A stretch of 64,000 nt of DNA from Flavobacterium sp. 11 (GCF_002754315.1 NZ_PEFE01000001.1:2294001-2358000); one strand, 5' to 3'; counted from the first letter of the stretch, positions 18,927 to 27,270 are shown. A program made the numbers and translations. The notes: generated by a model from the sequence alone, not told the origin.

Positions 18927-19640
18927 ATGAAATGTAAATTAGCAATAGTCACGTTATTATTTTCCATTGTTTCTCTTGCTCAAAGGGATGAAATTGGTTC
19001 AATAAAAACCGAAATCGTGCAAAAACGCGAATTAACTTTTGCTTTGCATATTCCAAAGAATACTAAAGAAAAAAAGCCGCTGATTATTTTTCTTCATGGT
19101 TCTGGTGAAAAAGGAACCGATATCGGAAAAGTAAAAGCGCATGGGCCATTCAAGTATTTGAAAAGTCACGACTTAGATGCGTATGTTCTGGCACCGCAAT
19201 GTCCTGAGAATGAATATTGGAATGAAGAAGTGCTCTATCGTTTGATTTTAAAAATTCAAAAAGAGAACAATATCGATAGCAACAGAATTTATCTTACAGG
19301 TCTTAGTATGGGTGCTTGGGGCGCTTGGAATCTAGTTTTTGCACATCCTGAAACCTTTGCTGCATTTGTTCCTATTGCAGGATATGTGGATAGAATTCCG
19401 ATGATAGAGAATTGTAAAATCGCAGCCATTCCAACTCGGATTTTCCATGGTTTACTGGATGATGTCGTGAATGTAGAGTATTCGATTGCGATGTATAAAA
19501 AATTGAAAACCTGTAATACAAATGTGGCACTAACGATTTTTGATGATGCAAATCACGATAGTTGGACAAGAGTATATGACAACCAAGAAATTTATGATTG
19601 GATGTTCAAACAAACAAAAAACAGACAAAATGAAAATTAA
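18927..19640 (+). CDS. Secreted alpha/beta hydrolase (phospholipase/carboxylesterase type)
   Basis: This is a 237-residue alpha/beta hydrolase with a signal peptide (LAIVTLLFSIVSLAQ). The oxyanion region is FLHGSGEKGTD. The nucleophile elbow is GLSMGAWG with Ser near residue 126, and candidate catalytic Asp (HGLLDDVV, near 177) and His (DDANHDSW, near 209) complete a Ser-Asp-His triad. Such proteins accompany GH genes in PULs and may remove acyl substituents from the glycan, such as succinyl or acetyl groups; this role is inferred. It is 13 bases after the glucanase gene and overlaps the GH3 gene by 11 bases, so the three enzymes are likely translated from one mRNA. Confidence 0.75.
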   Translation: MKCKLAIVTLLFSIVSLAQRDEIGSIKTEIVQKRELTFALHIPKNTKEKKPLIIFLHGSGEKGTDIGKVKAHGPFKYLKSHDLDAYVLAPQCPENEYWNEEVLYRLILKIQKENNIDSNRIYLTGLSMGAWGAWNLVFAHPETFAAFVPIAGYVDRIPMIENCKIAAIPTRIFHGLLDDVVNVEYSIAMYKKLKTCNTNVALTIFDDANHDSWTRVYDNQEIYDWMFKQTKNRQNEN

Positions 19641-21930
19641 ACTTATTATATTCCTTATTGGCTTTTCACTTTTTGGCTACAGCCAAAAAAAGACAACTAA
19701 AAAGGCAGTTAAAATTAAACCCAAAACAGAATTCGTAGCTGAGTTACTTTCGAAAATGACTTTGGAAGAGAAAATTGGCCAATTGAATTTGCCGACCTCT
19801 GGTGATATTACAACTGGTGCTGCCAGTAGTTCTAATGTGGCGAAGAATATCGAAGAAGGTAAAGTTGGCGGTTTATTCAACATCAAATCAGTTCAGAAAA
19901 TAAAAGAAGTACAGAAAATTGCTGTCGAAAAAAGCCGATTGAAGATTCCGTTGCTTTTTGGAATGGATGTGATTCACGGATATGAAACTACTTTTCCTAT
20001 TCCGCTGGGATTGTCTTGTACTTGGGATATGAAATTGATTGAAAGAAGTGCTCAAATTGCAGCCCAGGAAGCCAGTGCCGATGGAATCAACTGGACTTTT
20101 TCGCCTATGGTTGATATTTCTCGTGATCCACGCTGGGGAAGAGTTTCTGAAGGTTCGGGTGAAGATCCATTTTTGGGAAGCCAAATTGCAAAAGCAATGG
20201 TCAATGGATATCAACAAAATGATTTGTCGAAGAACAATACCATTTTATCATGTGTGAAACATTTTGCTTTGTATGGCGCGCCAGATGCAGGACGTGATTA
20301 TAACACGGTTGATATGAGCCGAATAAAAATGTACAACGATTATTTTCCTCCTTACAAAGCCGCTATTGATGCCGGAGTTGGTTCGGTTATGGCGTCTTTC
20401 AATGAAATTGATGGGATTCCCGCTACCGGAAACAAATGGTTAATGACTGATGTGTTGAGAAAACAATGGGGTTTCAATGGTTTTGTAGTGACTGATTTTA
20501 CAGGAATTCCTGAAATGATAGAACACGGAATGGGGGATTTACAAACGGTATCAGCTTTGGCATTAAATGCCGGAATTGAAATGGATATGGTGGGTGAAGG
20601 TTTCCTTACTACTTTGAAGAAATCATTGGAGGAAGGAAAAGTGAGTATCGAACAAATTGATAATGCGGCTCGCCTTATTTTGAATGCCAAATATGATTTG
20701 GGATTGTTCCATGATCCGTATAAATATTGTGATGAAAAAAGAGCTAAAACAGAAGTTTTTACAAAAAACCACAGAGCAGAAGCTAGAGCTATTTCAGCGC
20801 AATCTTTGGTTTTATTGAAAAACAACAATCAATTGCTTCCGCTCAAAAAATCAGGAACAGTTGCTGTTATTGGACCATTGGCTGATGCCAAAGAAAATAT
20901 GGCGGGGACTTGGAGTGTGGCTACTAATATGGATAAATCCATTTCATTAATAGCAGGAATCAAAGAAGTTGCCGGTGATGCTACAAAAGTGCTTTACGCC
21001 AAAGGAAGCAATTTAGATTATGATGCTGCTTTCGAAGAAAAAGCAACTATGTTCGGAAAAACATTGCACCGTGATAGCAGAACTACCGAGGAATTATTGG
21101 CGGAAGCCTTGAAAATAGCCAATCAATCAGATGTAATTGTTGCGGCTTTAGGGGAATCAGCAGAAATGTCAGGAGAAAGCAGCAGTCGAACTAATTTGGA
21201 GATTCCACAAGCTCAAAAAGACTTATTACAAGCATTGTTGAAAACAGGAAAACCAGTTGTTTTGGTTTTGTTTACAGGCCGTCCATTGGTATTGGTTCAG
21301 GAACATAAAACTGTTCCAGCAATATTGAATACTTGGTTTGCAGGAAGCGAAGCAGGAGCTTCAATCGCTGACGTTTTGTTTGGAAATGAAAATCCTTCCG
21401 GAAAATTAACAGCTACATTTCCAAGAAGCGTAGGACAAGTGCCGATTTATTACAATCAAAAAAATACCGGAAGACCTCTTGCAAACAAGGAAGGGAAATT
21501 TGAAAAATTCAGATCGAATTATATTGACGAAAGAAATGAACCTTTATATCCTTTTGGTTTTGGATTGAGTTATACCACTTTTGGCTATTCAAACTTGAAA
21601 ATTTCATCTGATAAAATGAACTTCAACGAAAAAGTAATGGTTAGCGTTGACGTTACAAATACTGGAAATTTTGACGGGAAAGAAGTAGTTCAATTGTACA
21701 TAAGAGATTTAGTAGGATCGGTTACAAGACCTTTAAAAGAATTGAAAGGATTCCAAAAAGTATCCATTAAAAAAGGAGAAAAACGAACAGTAACTTTCGA
21801 AATTTCTGTTGAAGAATTAAAATTCTATAATTCTGATTTACAATTTATTGCTGAACCGGGTGCTTTTCAAGTTTTTGTAGGCACGGATTCCAGCACTGAC
21901 AATAAAGTTGATTTTGTGTTGATTAAGTAA
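19630..21930 (+). CDS. bglX: Glycoside hydrolase family 3 beta-glucosidase
   Basis: The 766-residue enzyme is predicted to release glucose from the non-reducing end of beta-gluco-oligosaccharides in the periplasm. It has a signal peptide (MKIKLIIFLIGFSLFGYSQ), the GH3 N-terminal barrel (PMVDISRDPRWGRVSEGSGED; nucleophile Asp in FVVTDFTG near residue 289), the GH3 C-terminal domain (SLVLLKNNNQLLPL, GRPLVLVQEH, WFAGSEAG) and a fibronectin-III-like tail (TNTGNFDGKEVVQLYIRD). The start is the ATG at 19630, overlapping the end of the hydrolase gene, since it alone opens with a signal peptide; an upstream in-frame ATG at 19540 does not. The bglX name rests on similarity of architecture. Confidence 0.93.
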   Translation: MKIKLIIFLIGFSLFGYSQKKTTKKAVKIKPKTEFVAELLSKMTLEEKIGQLNLPTSGDITTGAASSSNVAKNIEEGKVGGLFNIKSVQKIKEVQKIAVEKSRLKIPLLFGMDVIHGYETTFPIPLGLSCTWDMKLIERSAQIAAQEASADGINWTFSPMVDISRDPRWGRVSEGSGEDPFLGSQIAKAMVNGYQQNDLSKNNTILSCVKHFALYGAPDAGRDYNTVDMSRIKMYNDYFPPYKAAIDAGVGSVMASFNEIDGIPATGNKWLMTDVLRKQWGFNGFVVTDFTGIPEMIEHGMGDLQTVSALALNAGIEMDMVGEGFLTTLKKSLEEGKVSIEQIDNAARLILNAKYDLGLFHDPYKYCDEKRAKTEVFTKNHRAEARAISAQSLVLLKNNNQLLPLKKSGTVAVIGPLADAKENMAGTWSVATNMDKSISLIAGIKEVAGDATKVLYAKGSNLDYDAAFEEKATMFGKTLHRDSRTTEELLAEALKIANQSDVIVAALGESAEMSGESSSRTNLEIPQAQKDLLQALLKTGKPVVLVLFTGRPLVLVQEHKTVPAILNTWFAGSEAGASIADVLFGNENPSGKLTATFPRSVGQVPIYYNQKNTGRPLANKEGKFEKFRSNYIDERNEPLYPFGFGLSYTTFGYSNLKISSDKMNFNEKVMVSVDVTNTGNFDGKEVVQLYIRDLVGSVTRPLKELKGFQKVSIKKGEKRTVTFEISVEELKFYNSDLQFIAEPGAFQVFVGTDSSTDNKVDFVLIK

Positions 21931-21957
21931 ATGTTTGGTTTGTTTATTTATGATCAG

Positions 21958-21990
21958 CCCTTCGGTATTTATATCGAAGGGTTTTTTTTT
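21958..21990 (+). terminator. Terminator closing the polysaccharide utilisation locus
   Basis: CCCTTCG (21958-21964) pairs with CGAAGGG (21975-21981), followed by nine T. It lies 28 bases after the GH3 stop codon. Confidence 0.87.
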
Positions 21991-22084
21991 ATAAAAAAGT
22001 GTGTTTATAAAAACGTCACGAAGATTAATGGCTTTATTTGTTTTTTATAAATTCAGAAAAAATAATTTTCAAGATTTTTTTTGA

Positions 22085-22165
22085 ATGTGGTATCAAATAT
22101 TCGTTAAGAATCACGAAATTGCCGTTCCTATTGAAGCCAAAAAATTCAAACCATCACCGAATTAA
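22085..22165 (+). CDS. Possible 26-codon small ORF or gene remnant before the M28 peptidase gene
   Basis: ATG at 22085 opens MWYQIFVKNHEIAVPIEAKKF and ends at TAA 3 bases before the peptidase start. The composition looks like real protein rather than AT-rich noise. It may be a leader peptide, the tail of a decayed gene, or chance. No ribosome-binding pattern settles it. Confidence 0.25.
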   Translation: MWYQIFVKNHEIAVPIEAKKFKPSPN

Positions 22166-22168
22166 ATT

Positions 22169-23548
22169 ATGAGAAAATTAATTTTATGTGTTGCACTATT
22201 CCTTAACGGAATTGTTCTTTTTGCACAAACTAAAGAAGAACAAACCTTGAAGGAAATTTATAAATCATCCTTAACGAATGCCAAATGTTATCCTTGGCTA
22301 GAACATTTATCCAATAAAATTGGCTCTCGATTATCGGGTACAACCGGAGCCGAAAAAGCAGTTTTGTATACCAAAGCGCAATTAGAAACACTTGGATTAG
22401 ATAAAGTATATCTTCAGGAAGTGATGGTTCCAAAATGGGTTAGAGGCGAAAAAGAAATTGCGTATTTACAATTTGGAAATCAAAAAATCAGTTTTCCAAT
22501 ATGCGCGCTCGGCGGCTCTGTTGCCACTCCCAAAAAAGGAGTACAAGCGACTGTAATTGAAGTAAAAAGTATAGAGGAATTAACAGCATTAGGGGAAGAA
22601 AAAGTAAAAGGGAAAATAATCTTTTTTAACAGACCTATGAACCCTGAATTTATTGAAACTTTCAAAGCATACGGCAGTTGTGTCGACCAAAGATCATCAG
22701 GAGCAAGAGAAGCGGGAAAACTGGGTGCATTAGCCGTAATTGTGAGATCGATGAATTTACGATTGGATGATTTGCCACATACTGGAGGAACCAATTATGG
22801 AGAAATTTCAAAAGAACAACGAATTCCGGCTGCTGCTATTAGTACAAATGGGGCTGAACTTTTAAGTAAAAGTTTAAAAGAAAAACCAAACGCTCCATTC
22901 TATTTAAAACAATCGTGTCAGACATTTGATGATGTTTTGTCTTATAATGTTGTGGGAGAAATAACGGGTTCTGAACATCCAGATAGAATAATGGTCGTTG
23001 GAGGACATCTTGATTCCTGGGATTTAGGGGACGGATCTCATGACGATGGCGCTGGATGTGTGCAAAGTATGGAAGTATTGAATATCTTTAAAAATATAGG
23101 ATATAAACCTAAAAATACACTTCGTGTGGTATTGTTCATGAATGAAGAAAACGGTGTTCGCGGCGGAAAAGAATATGAAGATCAATCCAACAAAAACAAA
23201 GAGAACCATATTTTTGCTTTAGAAAGTGATTCAGGAGGATTTTCACCAAGAGGTTTTTCAATTGATGCTGATGAAGCAAATTTCAATAAAATCAGTAGTT
23301 GGGCAACTTTATTCGAACCGTATTTAGTTCATAAATTTGTAAAAGGACATTCTGGTGTTGACATTGGTCCATTGAAATCAAATCATATCGTAAAAGCTGG
23401 ATTACAACCAGATTCACAACGTTATTTTGATTACCATCATGCTGCAAATGATACTTTTGATGCTATCAATAAAAGAGAATTAGAATTAGGAGCGGCAACT
23501 ATGGCTTCACTGATGTATTTGATAGATCAGAATGGAATTGTAAAATAA
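22169..23548 (+). CDS. Secreted M28 family zinc aminopeptidase
   Basis: The 459-residue exported peptidase has a signal peptide (ILCVALFLNGIVLFAQ) and the M28 dinuclear zinc site: GGHLDSWDLGDG (His and first Asp), SHDDGAGC (bridging Asp), FMNEENGVRGG (Glu base and Glu ligand), LESDSGGFSPRGF (Asp ligand) and YHHAANDTFD (His ligand). Between the N-terminal part and the catalytic part lies a PA-like insert (about 130-240). It resembles plasma glutamate carboxypeptidase-like proteins that trim N-terminal residues of peptides. All ligands are present, so it should be active. It converges with the histidine kinase gene and shares a long hairpin with it. Confidence 0.92.
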   Translation: MRKLILCVALFLNGIVLFAQTKEEQTLKEIYKSSLTNAKCYPWLEHLSNKIGSRLSGTTGAEKAVLYTKAQLETLGLDKVYLQEVMVPKWVRGEKEIAYLQFGNQKISFPICALGGSVATPKKGVQATVIEVKSIEELTALGEEKVKGKIIFFNRPMNPEFIETFKAYGSCVDQRSSGAREAGKLGALAVIVRSMNLRLDDLPHTGGTNYGEISKEQRIPAAAISTNGAELLSKSLKEKPNAPFYLKQSCQTFDDVLSYNVVGEITGSEHPDRIMVVGGHLDSWDLGDGSHDDGAGCVQSMEVLNIFKNIGYKPKNTLRVVLFMNEENGVRGGKEYEDQSNKNKENHIFALESDSGGFSPRGFSIDADEANFNKISSWATLFEPYLVHKFVKGHSGVDIGPLKSNHIVKAGLQPDSQRYFDYHHAANDTFDAINKRELELGAATMASLMYLIDQNGIVK

Positions 23549-23562
23549 AACACCCTAATTTG

Positions 23563-23623
23563 TGAAGGTGCTACATGCTATTTTTTTCAATATTTGAAGG
23601 AAATAGTGAATGTAGCACCTTCA
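23563..23623. terminator. Long hairpin shared by the convergent peptidase and kinase genes
   Basis: TGAAGGTGCTACAT (23563-23576) is perfectly complementary to ATGTAGCACCTTCA (23610-23623). Inside, CTATTT pairs with AAATAG and TTCAA with TTGAA, giving a nearly continuous hairpin of about 25 bp with small bulges. The right arm lies within the last codons of the kinase gene. It probably terminates transcription in both directions. Confidence 0.6.
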
Positions 23624-24678
23624 TTTATTTTGCTCTCTACCGCTATTCGGCCACCTAAACTTGTGATGTGATTGTAAACCAGATACAATCCTATACCGTT
23701 ACTGTCAACGTTACTGTGAAATTTTTCATATAAACCAAAAATCTTGTCTTTCACTTTATCCATATCAAAACCTAACCCATTATCAGAAAAAATTAATTGG
23801 TTCACGCCATTATTTTTTCTAGATTGAATAGTAATTACTGGTACTTGATGTGGTTTTGAATATTTAATGGAATTGGTTAGTAAATTCAGAAAAATACTTT
23901 TAATGTAGGCCTTGTTGAAAGTAACATTCTCAAAAGCTGAAAAGTCAACATTAATAATTGCTTTTGAATCGCTTACCAAGGAATTTATGGATGCAAGGAC
24001 TTCAGCAAGTGATTCGGTTAAATTTATTTCTTCAATTTGAGTATTTATATTCTCATTTTCTACCAATTCATCGATAGATTCGTTTAATGTTTCTTTTAAA
24101 TTTTCACTGGTTAATTTAAGAATATTAATCAATTCCAGTGTTTCCGGATCATTGATTTTAGAAACATCAATAAGACTAAAAACCGAAAGCATATTATTGA
24201 TAGGTGATTTTAAATCATGGGAAGTTTTGTGTGATAAAACAGTAAGTTCCTTGTTGATTTGTGTAAGATTTGCAAGAAGTAAATTGCGCTCTTCTTCTAC
24301 TTTCTTTTTGTGAGTGATGTTCTTGGCAATTGCATACACTAATTTTTCGGATTCAACTGGCATAGATGTCCAAGATAGCCAAACAATCTCTCCGCTTTTC
24401 GTTAAATACCGATTTTCGAAATTTAAAAGGGGCTTGTTTTTATATACTTGCTCTCTGGTTTCGATTGTGATTTTAAGGTCTGGAGTATAAACAAAACTAC
24501 TTATAGGTCTAGCATATAATTCCTCTTCAGAAAAGCCTAATAATTTTGAAACAGCGGGATTTATTCTCTTGAAAAAGCCGTCAAATCCTGCAATACAAAT
24601 AAAATCAGCGGAGATATTAAAAAAATTATCAAAGTGATAGATCCCTTCTGAATCAGGATTACTTTTTTTTACAGTCAT
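23587..24678 (-). CDS. PAS-domain sensor histidine kinase without a neighbouring response regulator
   Basis: The 363-residue protein has no membrane segment. A PAS domain (about 12-130, with the ISADFICIAGFDGFFKRINP start) is followed by a HisKA helix pair with the phosphoacceptor His154 in LSHKTSHDLKSPINN, and a HATPase domain with N box LLTNSIKYS, G1 box SDNGLGFD, F-box region FGLYEKFHS and G2 box NGIGLYLVYNH. It is therefore a complete cytoplasmic kinase sensing an internal or diffusible signal. No receiver gene is adjacent, so its partner is unknown. The 3' end lies in a hairpin shared with the convergent peptidase gene. Confidence 0.9.
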   Translation of the reverse strand: MTVKKSNPDSEGIYHFDNFFNISADFICIAGFDGFFKRINPAVSKLLGFSEEELYARPISSFVYTPDLKITIETREQVYKNKPLLNFENRYLTKSGEIVWLSWTSMPVESEKLVYAIAKNITHKKKVEEERNLLLANLTQINKELTVLSHKTSHDLKSPINNMLSVFSLIDVSKINDPETLELINILKLTSENLKETLNESIDELVENENINTQIEEINLTESLAEVLASINSLVSDSKAIINVDFSAFENVTFNKAYIKSIFLNLLTNSIKYSKPHQVPVITIQSRKNNGVNQLIFSDNGLGFDMDKVKDKIFGLYEKFHSNVDSNGIGLYLVYNHITSLGGRIAVESKINEGATFTISFKY

Positions 24679-24871
24679 TGATTTTAGAGGTTACTTATCA
24701 TTCGGATTTTGGGCAAATACAAATTTTATGAATTCTTTACTTTTGTTCTTTTGGAAAAAACTTAATATTCAAATTTAGCTAATAAATACTTATAATAAAA
24801 GCGATGCAAGAAACAAATTTATAATTAAAATTGAAGCATCTGATTCATTAAAATAAAAAATTAGATTAAAC

Positions 24872-24907
24872 AAAACGAGGCTGTCAATTTACAGGCAGCC
24901 TCGTTTT
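24872..24907 (-). terminator. Terminator after kdsA and the outer-membrane protein gene
   Basis: AAAACGAGGCTG (24872-24883) pairs with CAGCCTCGTTTT (24896-24907) around a 12-base loop. On the minus strand it follows the stop codon at 24927 by about 20 bases and is followed by T-rich sequence. Confidence 0.85.
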
Positions 24908-24926
24908 TATTATTATTTGTGTGCTA

Positions 24927-25772
24927 TTATATTTTGAATATTCCTCCCACAGCAATAATTCTTTGAAAGAAGAAAAAGTCCTGTGAAGCAGTATCTTCGG
25001 AGCTTGTTGTAGTTCGTATATCCTGCATATTGATATAACCGCCTTTAAGTTCTCCTTGAAGGTAAAAATGCTTGAAAAAAGTGATGTTCAAACCTGCTTT
25101 CAAAGAAGTTCCATAACCGGAAACATGAAAATCATCATGACGTTCTTTTCCTAATAATGTTGTATTAGTTTTTGGATACAAAAGACCAAAACCTACTCCT
25201 TCAGTTAGATTAACTTGAATTTTGTCTGTATTTTTAATTTTGAAAATAGAAGAAATATCATCGTGTCTTGAAAATTCAGTGTGTACATAATTTAAACCAT
25301 CGGTATGCTCAAAAGTTAAAAATTCTTCCGTCAAAAGCACCTGATCGTTAGGTAACAACTCATCATATGATCCCGGATTAGGATAAAAACCATCAATATT
25401 TACGGCCTTATCTTGTGTCATCACATATTTCATGTGGTCAACGCCTATTGCTACACTATAATGATCATTTATAAAATACCCCAATTTTAAATTAGTTTGG
25501 GGAATAGTCATCCTTGCTGGATTGAGATAATCAACATGCCATCCTTTTGGTTTGTCATGCGCTTGTACATTATCCAGAGTAAAGTTATAGTCTTTTCCAC
25601 TAAAAGTGATGTCAGATTTAGTATAACTATCTCTGTTTCCTCCCCATGAAATAAAAAATTTCCCTTTATTATGGCTGGTGTATCGATCTTGTATTACTGT
25701 TTTTTCCTGTGCAATTGTAGTATTAGTAAATAGTATAATTAGGAATGCTGAAAATAAAAAAAAATGTTTCAA
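24927..25772 (-). CDS. Predicted outer-membrane beta-barrel protein
   Basis: The 281-residue protein has a signal peptide (FLFSAFLIILFTNTTIAQ) and alternating, aromatic-rich beta-strands such as KLGYFINDHYSVAIGVDHMKYVM, with a C-terminal strand ending in VGGIFKI, as in small barrels. It contains no recognisable enzyme motif, and I do not recognise a named family. It begins 18 bases after the kdsA stop on the same strand, so it is probably cotranscribed with kdsA, which makes a lipopolysaccharide sugar. A role at the outer membrane is plausible but unproven. Confidence 0.7.
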   Translation of the reverse strand: MKHFFLFSAFLIILFTNTTIAQEKTVIQDRYTSHNKGKFFISWGGNRDSYTKSDITFSGKDYNFTLDNVQAHDKPKGWHVDYLNPARMTIPQTNLKLGYFINDHYSVAIGVDHMKYVMTQDKAVNIDGFYPNPGSYDELLPNDQVLLTEEFLTFEHTDGLNYVHTEFSRHDDISSIFKIKNTDKIQVNLTEGVGFGLLYPKTNTTLLGKERHDDFHVSGYGTSLKAGLNITFFKHFYLQGELKGGYINMQDIRTTTSSEDTASQDFFFFQRIIAVGGIFKI

Positions 25773-25790
25773 TGAATTTGGGGCCTAAAT

Positions 25791-26609
25791 TTAAAATGTA
25801 TTTATTGTTTTTCTGATGGCAACTAACTTGGTCATTAATGATTCAAAGTAATCTAAATGCAACATATTTGCTCCATCGCTTTTTGCATTAGCAGGATCAA
25901 AATGAGTTTCTATAAAAATTCCATCCACACCTACAGCAATACCAGCTTTGGCAATGGTTTCAATCATATCTGGTCTTCCTCCAGTCACACCAGCGGTTTG
26001 GTTGGGTTGTTGCAATGAGTGTGTAACATCAAGAACAGTTGTAGCGTATTGTTGCATAGTAGGAATTCCTCTAAAATCAACAATCATGTCTTGGTAGCCA
26101 AACATCGTTCCTCTATCCGTAACCATTACGTTTTCATTATTACAATCCAATACTTTTTGAACCGCATGTTTCATGCTTTCTGGACTCATAAATTGTCCTT
26201 TTTTCAAGTTTACCACTTTTCCGGTATTGGCAGCAGCCACTACTAAATCGGTTTGGCGCACTAAAAAAGCAGGGATTTGCAATACATCAACATATTGAGC
26301 AGCCATATCCGCATCTTCGTTCGTATGAATATCAGTAACAGTAGGAACTTTAAATGTTTCAGAAACTTTTCTAAGGATTTTTAATGCTTTTTCGTCACCA
26401 ATTCCTGAAAAACTGTCAATTCTAGAACGGTTAGCTTTCTTGAATGATCCCTTAAAAACGAAAGGAATTTGTAAATTATCAGTAATACCAACTAGTTTTT
26501 CGGCAATTCGCATTGCCATTTCTTCACCTTCAATGGCACAAGGACCAGCTAGCAGAAAGAAATTACCACTGTCAGTATATTTAATTTGTGGAATATGTTG
26601 TAGGTTCAT
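25791..26609 (-). CDS. kdsA: 3-deoxy-8-phosphooctulonate (KDO-8-P) synthase, metal-dependent class
   Basis: KdsA condenses phosphoenolpyruvate and arabinose 5-phosphate to KDO 8-phosphate, the first committed step to the KDO sugar of lipopolysaccharide. The 272-residue protein shows LAGPCAIEGEE (residues 20-30), KGSFKKANRSRIDSF, GTMFGYQDMIVDFRG and DVTHSLQQPNQTAGVTGGR. Cys24 in the AGPCAIE motif matches the metal-ligand Cys of the Aquifex-type metalloenzymes, whereas the E. coli-type enzyme has Asn there; I therefore infer the metal-dependent class. It heads a two-gene unit with the downstream barrel protein. Confidence 0.96.
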   Translation of the reverse strand: MNLQHIPQIKYTDSGNFFLLAGPCAIEGEEMAMRIAEKLVGITDNLQIPFVFKGSFKKANRSRIDSFSGIGDEKALKILRKVSETFKVPTVTDIHTNEDADMAAQYVDVLQIPAFLVRQTDLVVAAANTGKVVNLKKGQFMSPESMKHAVQKVLDCNNENVMVTDRGTMFGYQDMIVDFRGIPTMQQYATTVLDVTHSLQQPNQTAGVTGGRPDMIETIAKAGIAVGVDGIFIETHFDPANAKSDGANMLHLDYFESLMTKLVAIRKTINTF

Positions 26610-26630
26610 AATATGAATTTTTTAAAGATG

Positions 26631-26638
26631 CAAAGGTA
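26631..26638 (-). promoter_or_regulatory. Possible -7 box for kdsA
   Basis: The minus strand reads TACCTTTG, a match to TAnnTTTG, 22 bases upstream of the kdsA start. No TTG lies at the right distance upstream. A 10-bp direct repeat TATGATTTGC (26641-26650 and 26662-26671) lies just beyond. Confidence 0.4.
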
Positions 26639-26700
26639 GTTATGATTTGCGATTTACTATTTATGATTTGCAAATAATTTCTTGGATTAACGTTTTATTG

Positions 26701-26784
26701 GGAGCTTTTTCCCGCTGTACGTTGCAATCTCCCGAAAAAACGGGAGGATTTCTCCCGACGCTTCGGGACCATCAGGGCTAGGGG
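26701..26784 (-). ncRNA. Dispersed structured element, copy A (Flavo-1-like?)
   Basis: Read on the minus strand it begins CCCCTAGCCC and ends AGCGGGAAAAAGCTCC. Between these lie two short hairpins, CTCCCG/CGGGAG and CCCGA/TCGGG, and a GTTGCAAT block on the plus strand. The same ends flank a different hairpin at 54291-54374. From memory the ends resemble the Flavo-1 RNA motif; this needs a covariance search. It sits in the gap between the lipoprotein gene and kdsA, in their direction. Confidence 0.5.
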
Positions 26785-26820
26785 ATTGGTTTGCAAGGAT
26801 ATTTTGGGATTCTAGAGCTA

Positions 26821-27270
26821 TTATTTTTTCAATGAAAGTCCCACAGGAACCATCAATATTCCTTTTTCGTAAATGTTCACGTATAGCGTAACGGGTTTTT
26901 TCTGACCTTCCCACTTTACTTTATAAACATCCAAAAAACCGGCACCTAATTCGCTTCTTTTTGTTGGAAACGGACAACAGTTTTCTAATTTCGTATAGGT
27001 TATGGCTTCGCCATTCGGTCCGGCAAGAGCATTAAAAAAACGTTGCTGATTGATGGTTTCATTTTTGGTGTTGTTAAAGAAAATATTGATGGGATAATCT
27101 TTGTCATAGCCATATTTTTTGTCTTTACTGTACTCAGTAATCACAAAAGTATTGTCTTTTGAAAGGGTAAGGTTTGGCGCGTTATCATCGGTGTTTTTCA
27201 AAGTAGATTGTGTACTTGAGCAGGAAGCCATACCGATTAGTAAAGCAATAAAAAAGATTGATTTGTTCAT
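26821..27270 (-). CDS. Small lipoprotein of unknown function
   Basis: The 149-residue protein has a lipoprotein signal (FFIALLIGMASCSSTQ, Cys near 17). The mature part is mostly predicted beta-strand and has a distinctive ENCCPFPTKRSELGAG segment with an adjacent Cys pair, followed by FLDVYKVKWEGQKKPVTLYVN. I do not recognise a characterised family. It is in the same direction as kdsA but 211 bases upstream, with a structured repeat in between. The start is the ATG directly before the signal peptide. Confidence 0.75.
   Translation of the reverse strand: MNKSIFFIALLIGMASCSSTQSTLKNTDDNAPNLTLSKDNTFVITEYSKDKKYGYDKDYPINIFFNNTKNETINQQRFFNALAGPNGEAITYTKLENCCPFPTKRSELGAGFLDVYKVKWEGQKKPVTLYVNIYEKGILMVPVGLSLKK

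Noticed and set aside
20352..20828. 158-codon reverse frame inside the GH3 gene
   Set aside because: It lies wholly within a well-conserved enzyme gene and shows no recognisable domain or start signal.
26641..26671. TATGATTTGC direct repeat as an operator for kdsA
   Set aside because: Tracts of GATTTRYGATTTAC type are common low-complexity sequence in Flavobacterium intergenic regions, and the two copies alone are weak evidence.
26687..26914. Reverse frame MGRSEKTRYAIREHLRKR overlapping the lipoprotein end
   Set aside because: It runs through the structured repeat element and the lipoprotein gene in another frame; it has no homologous features.
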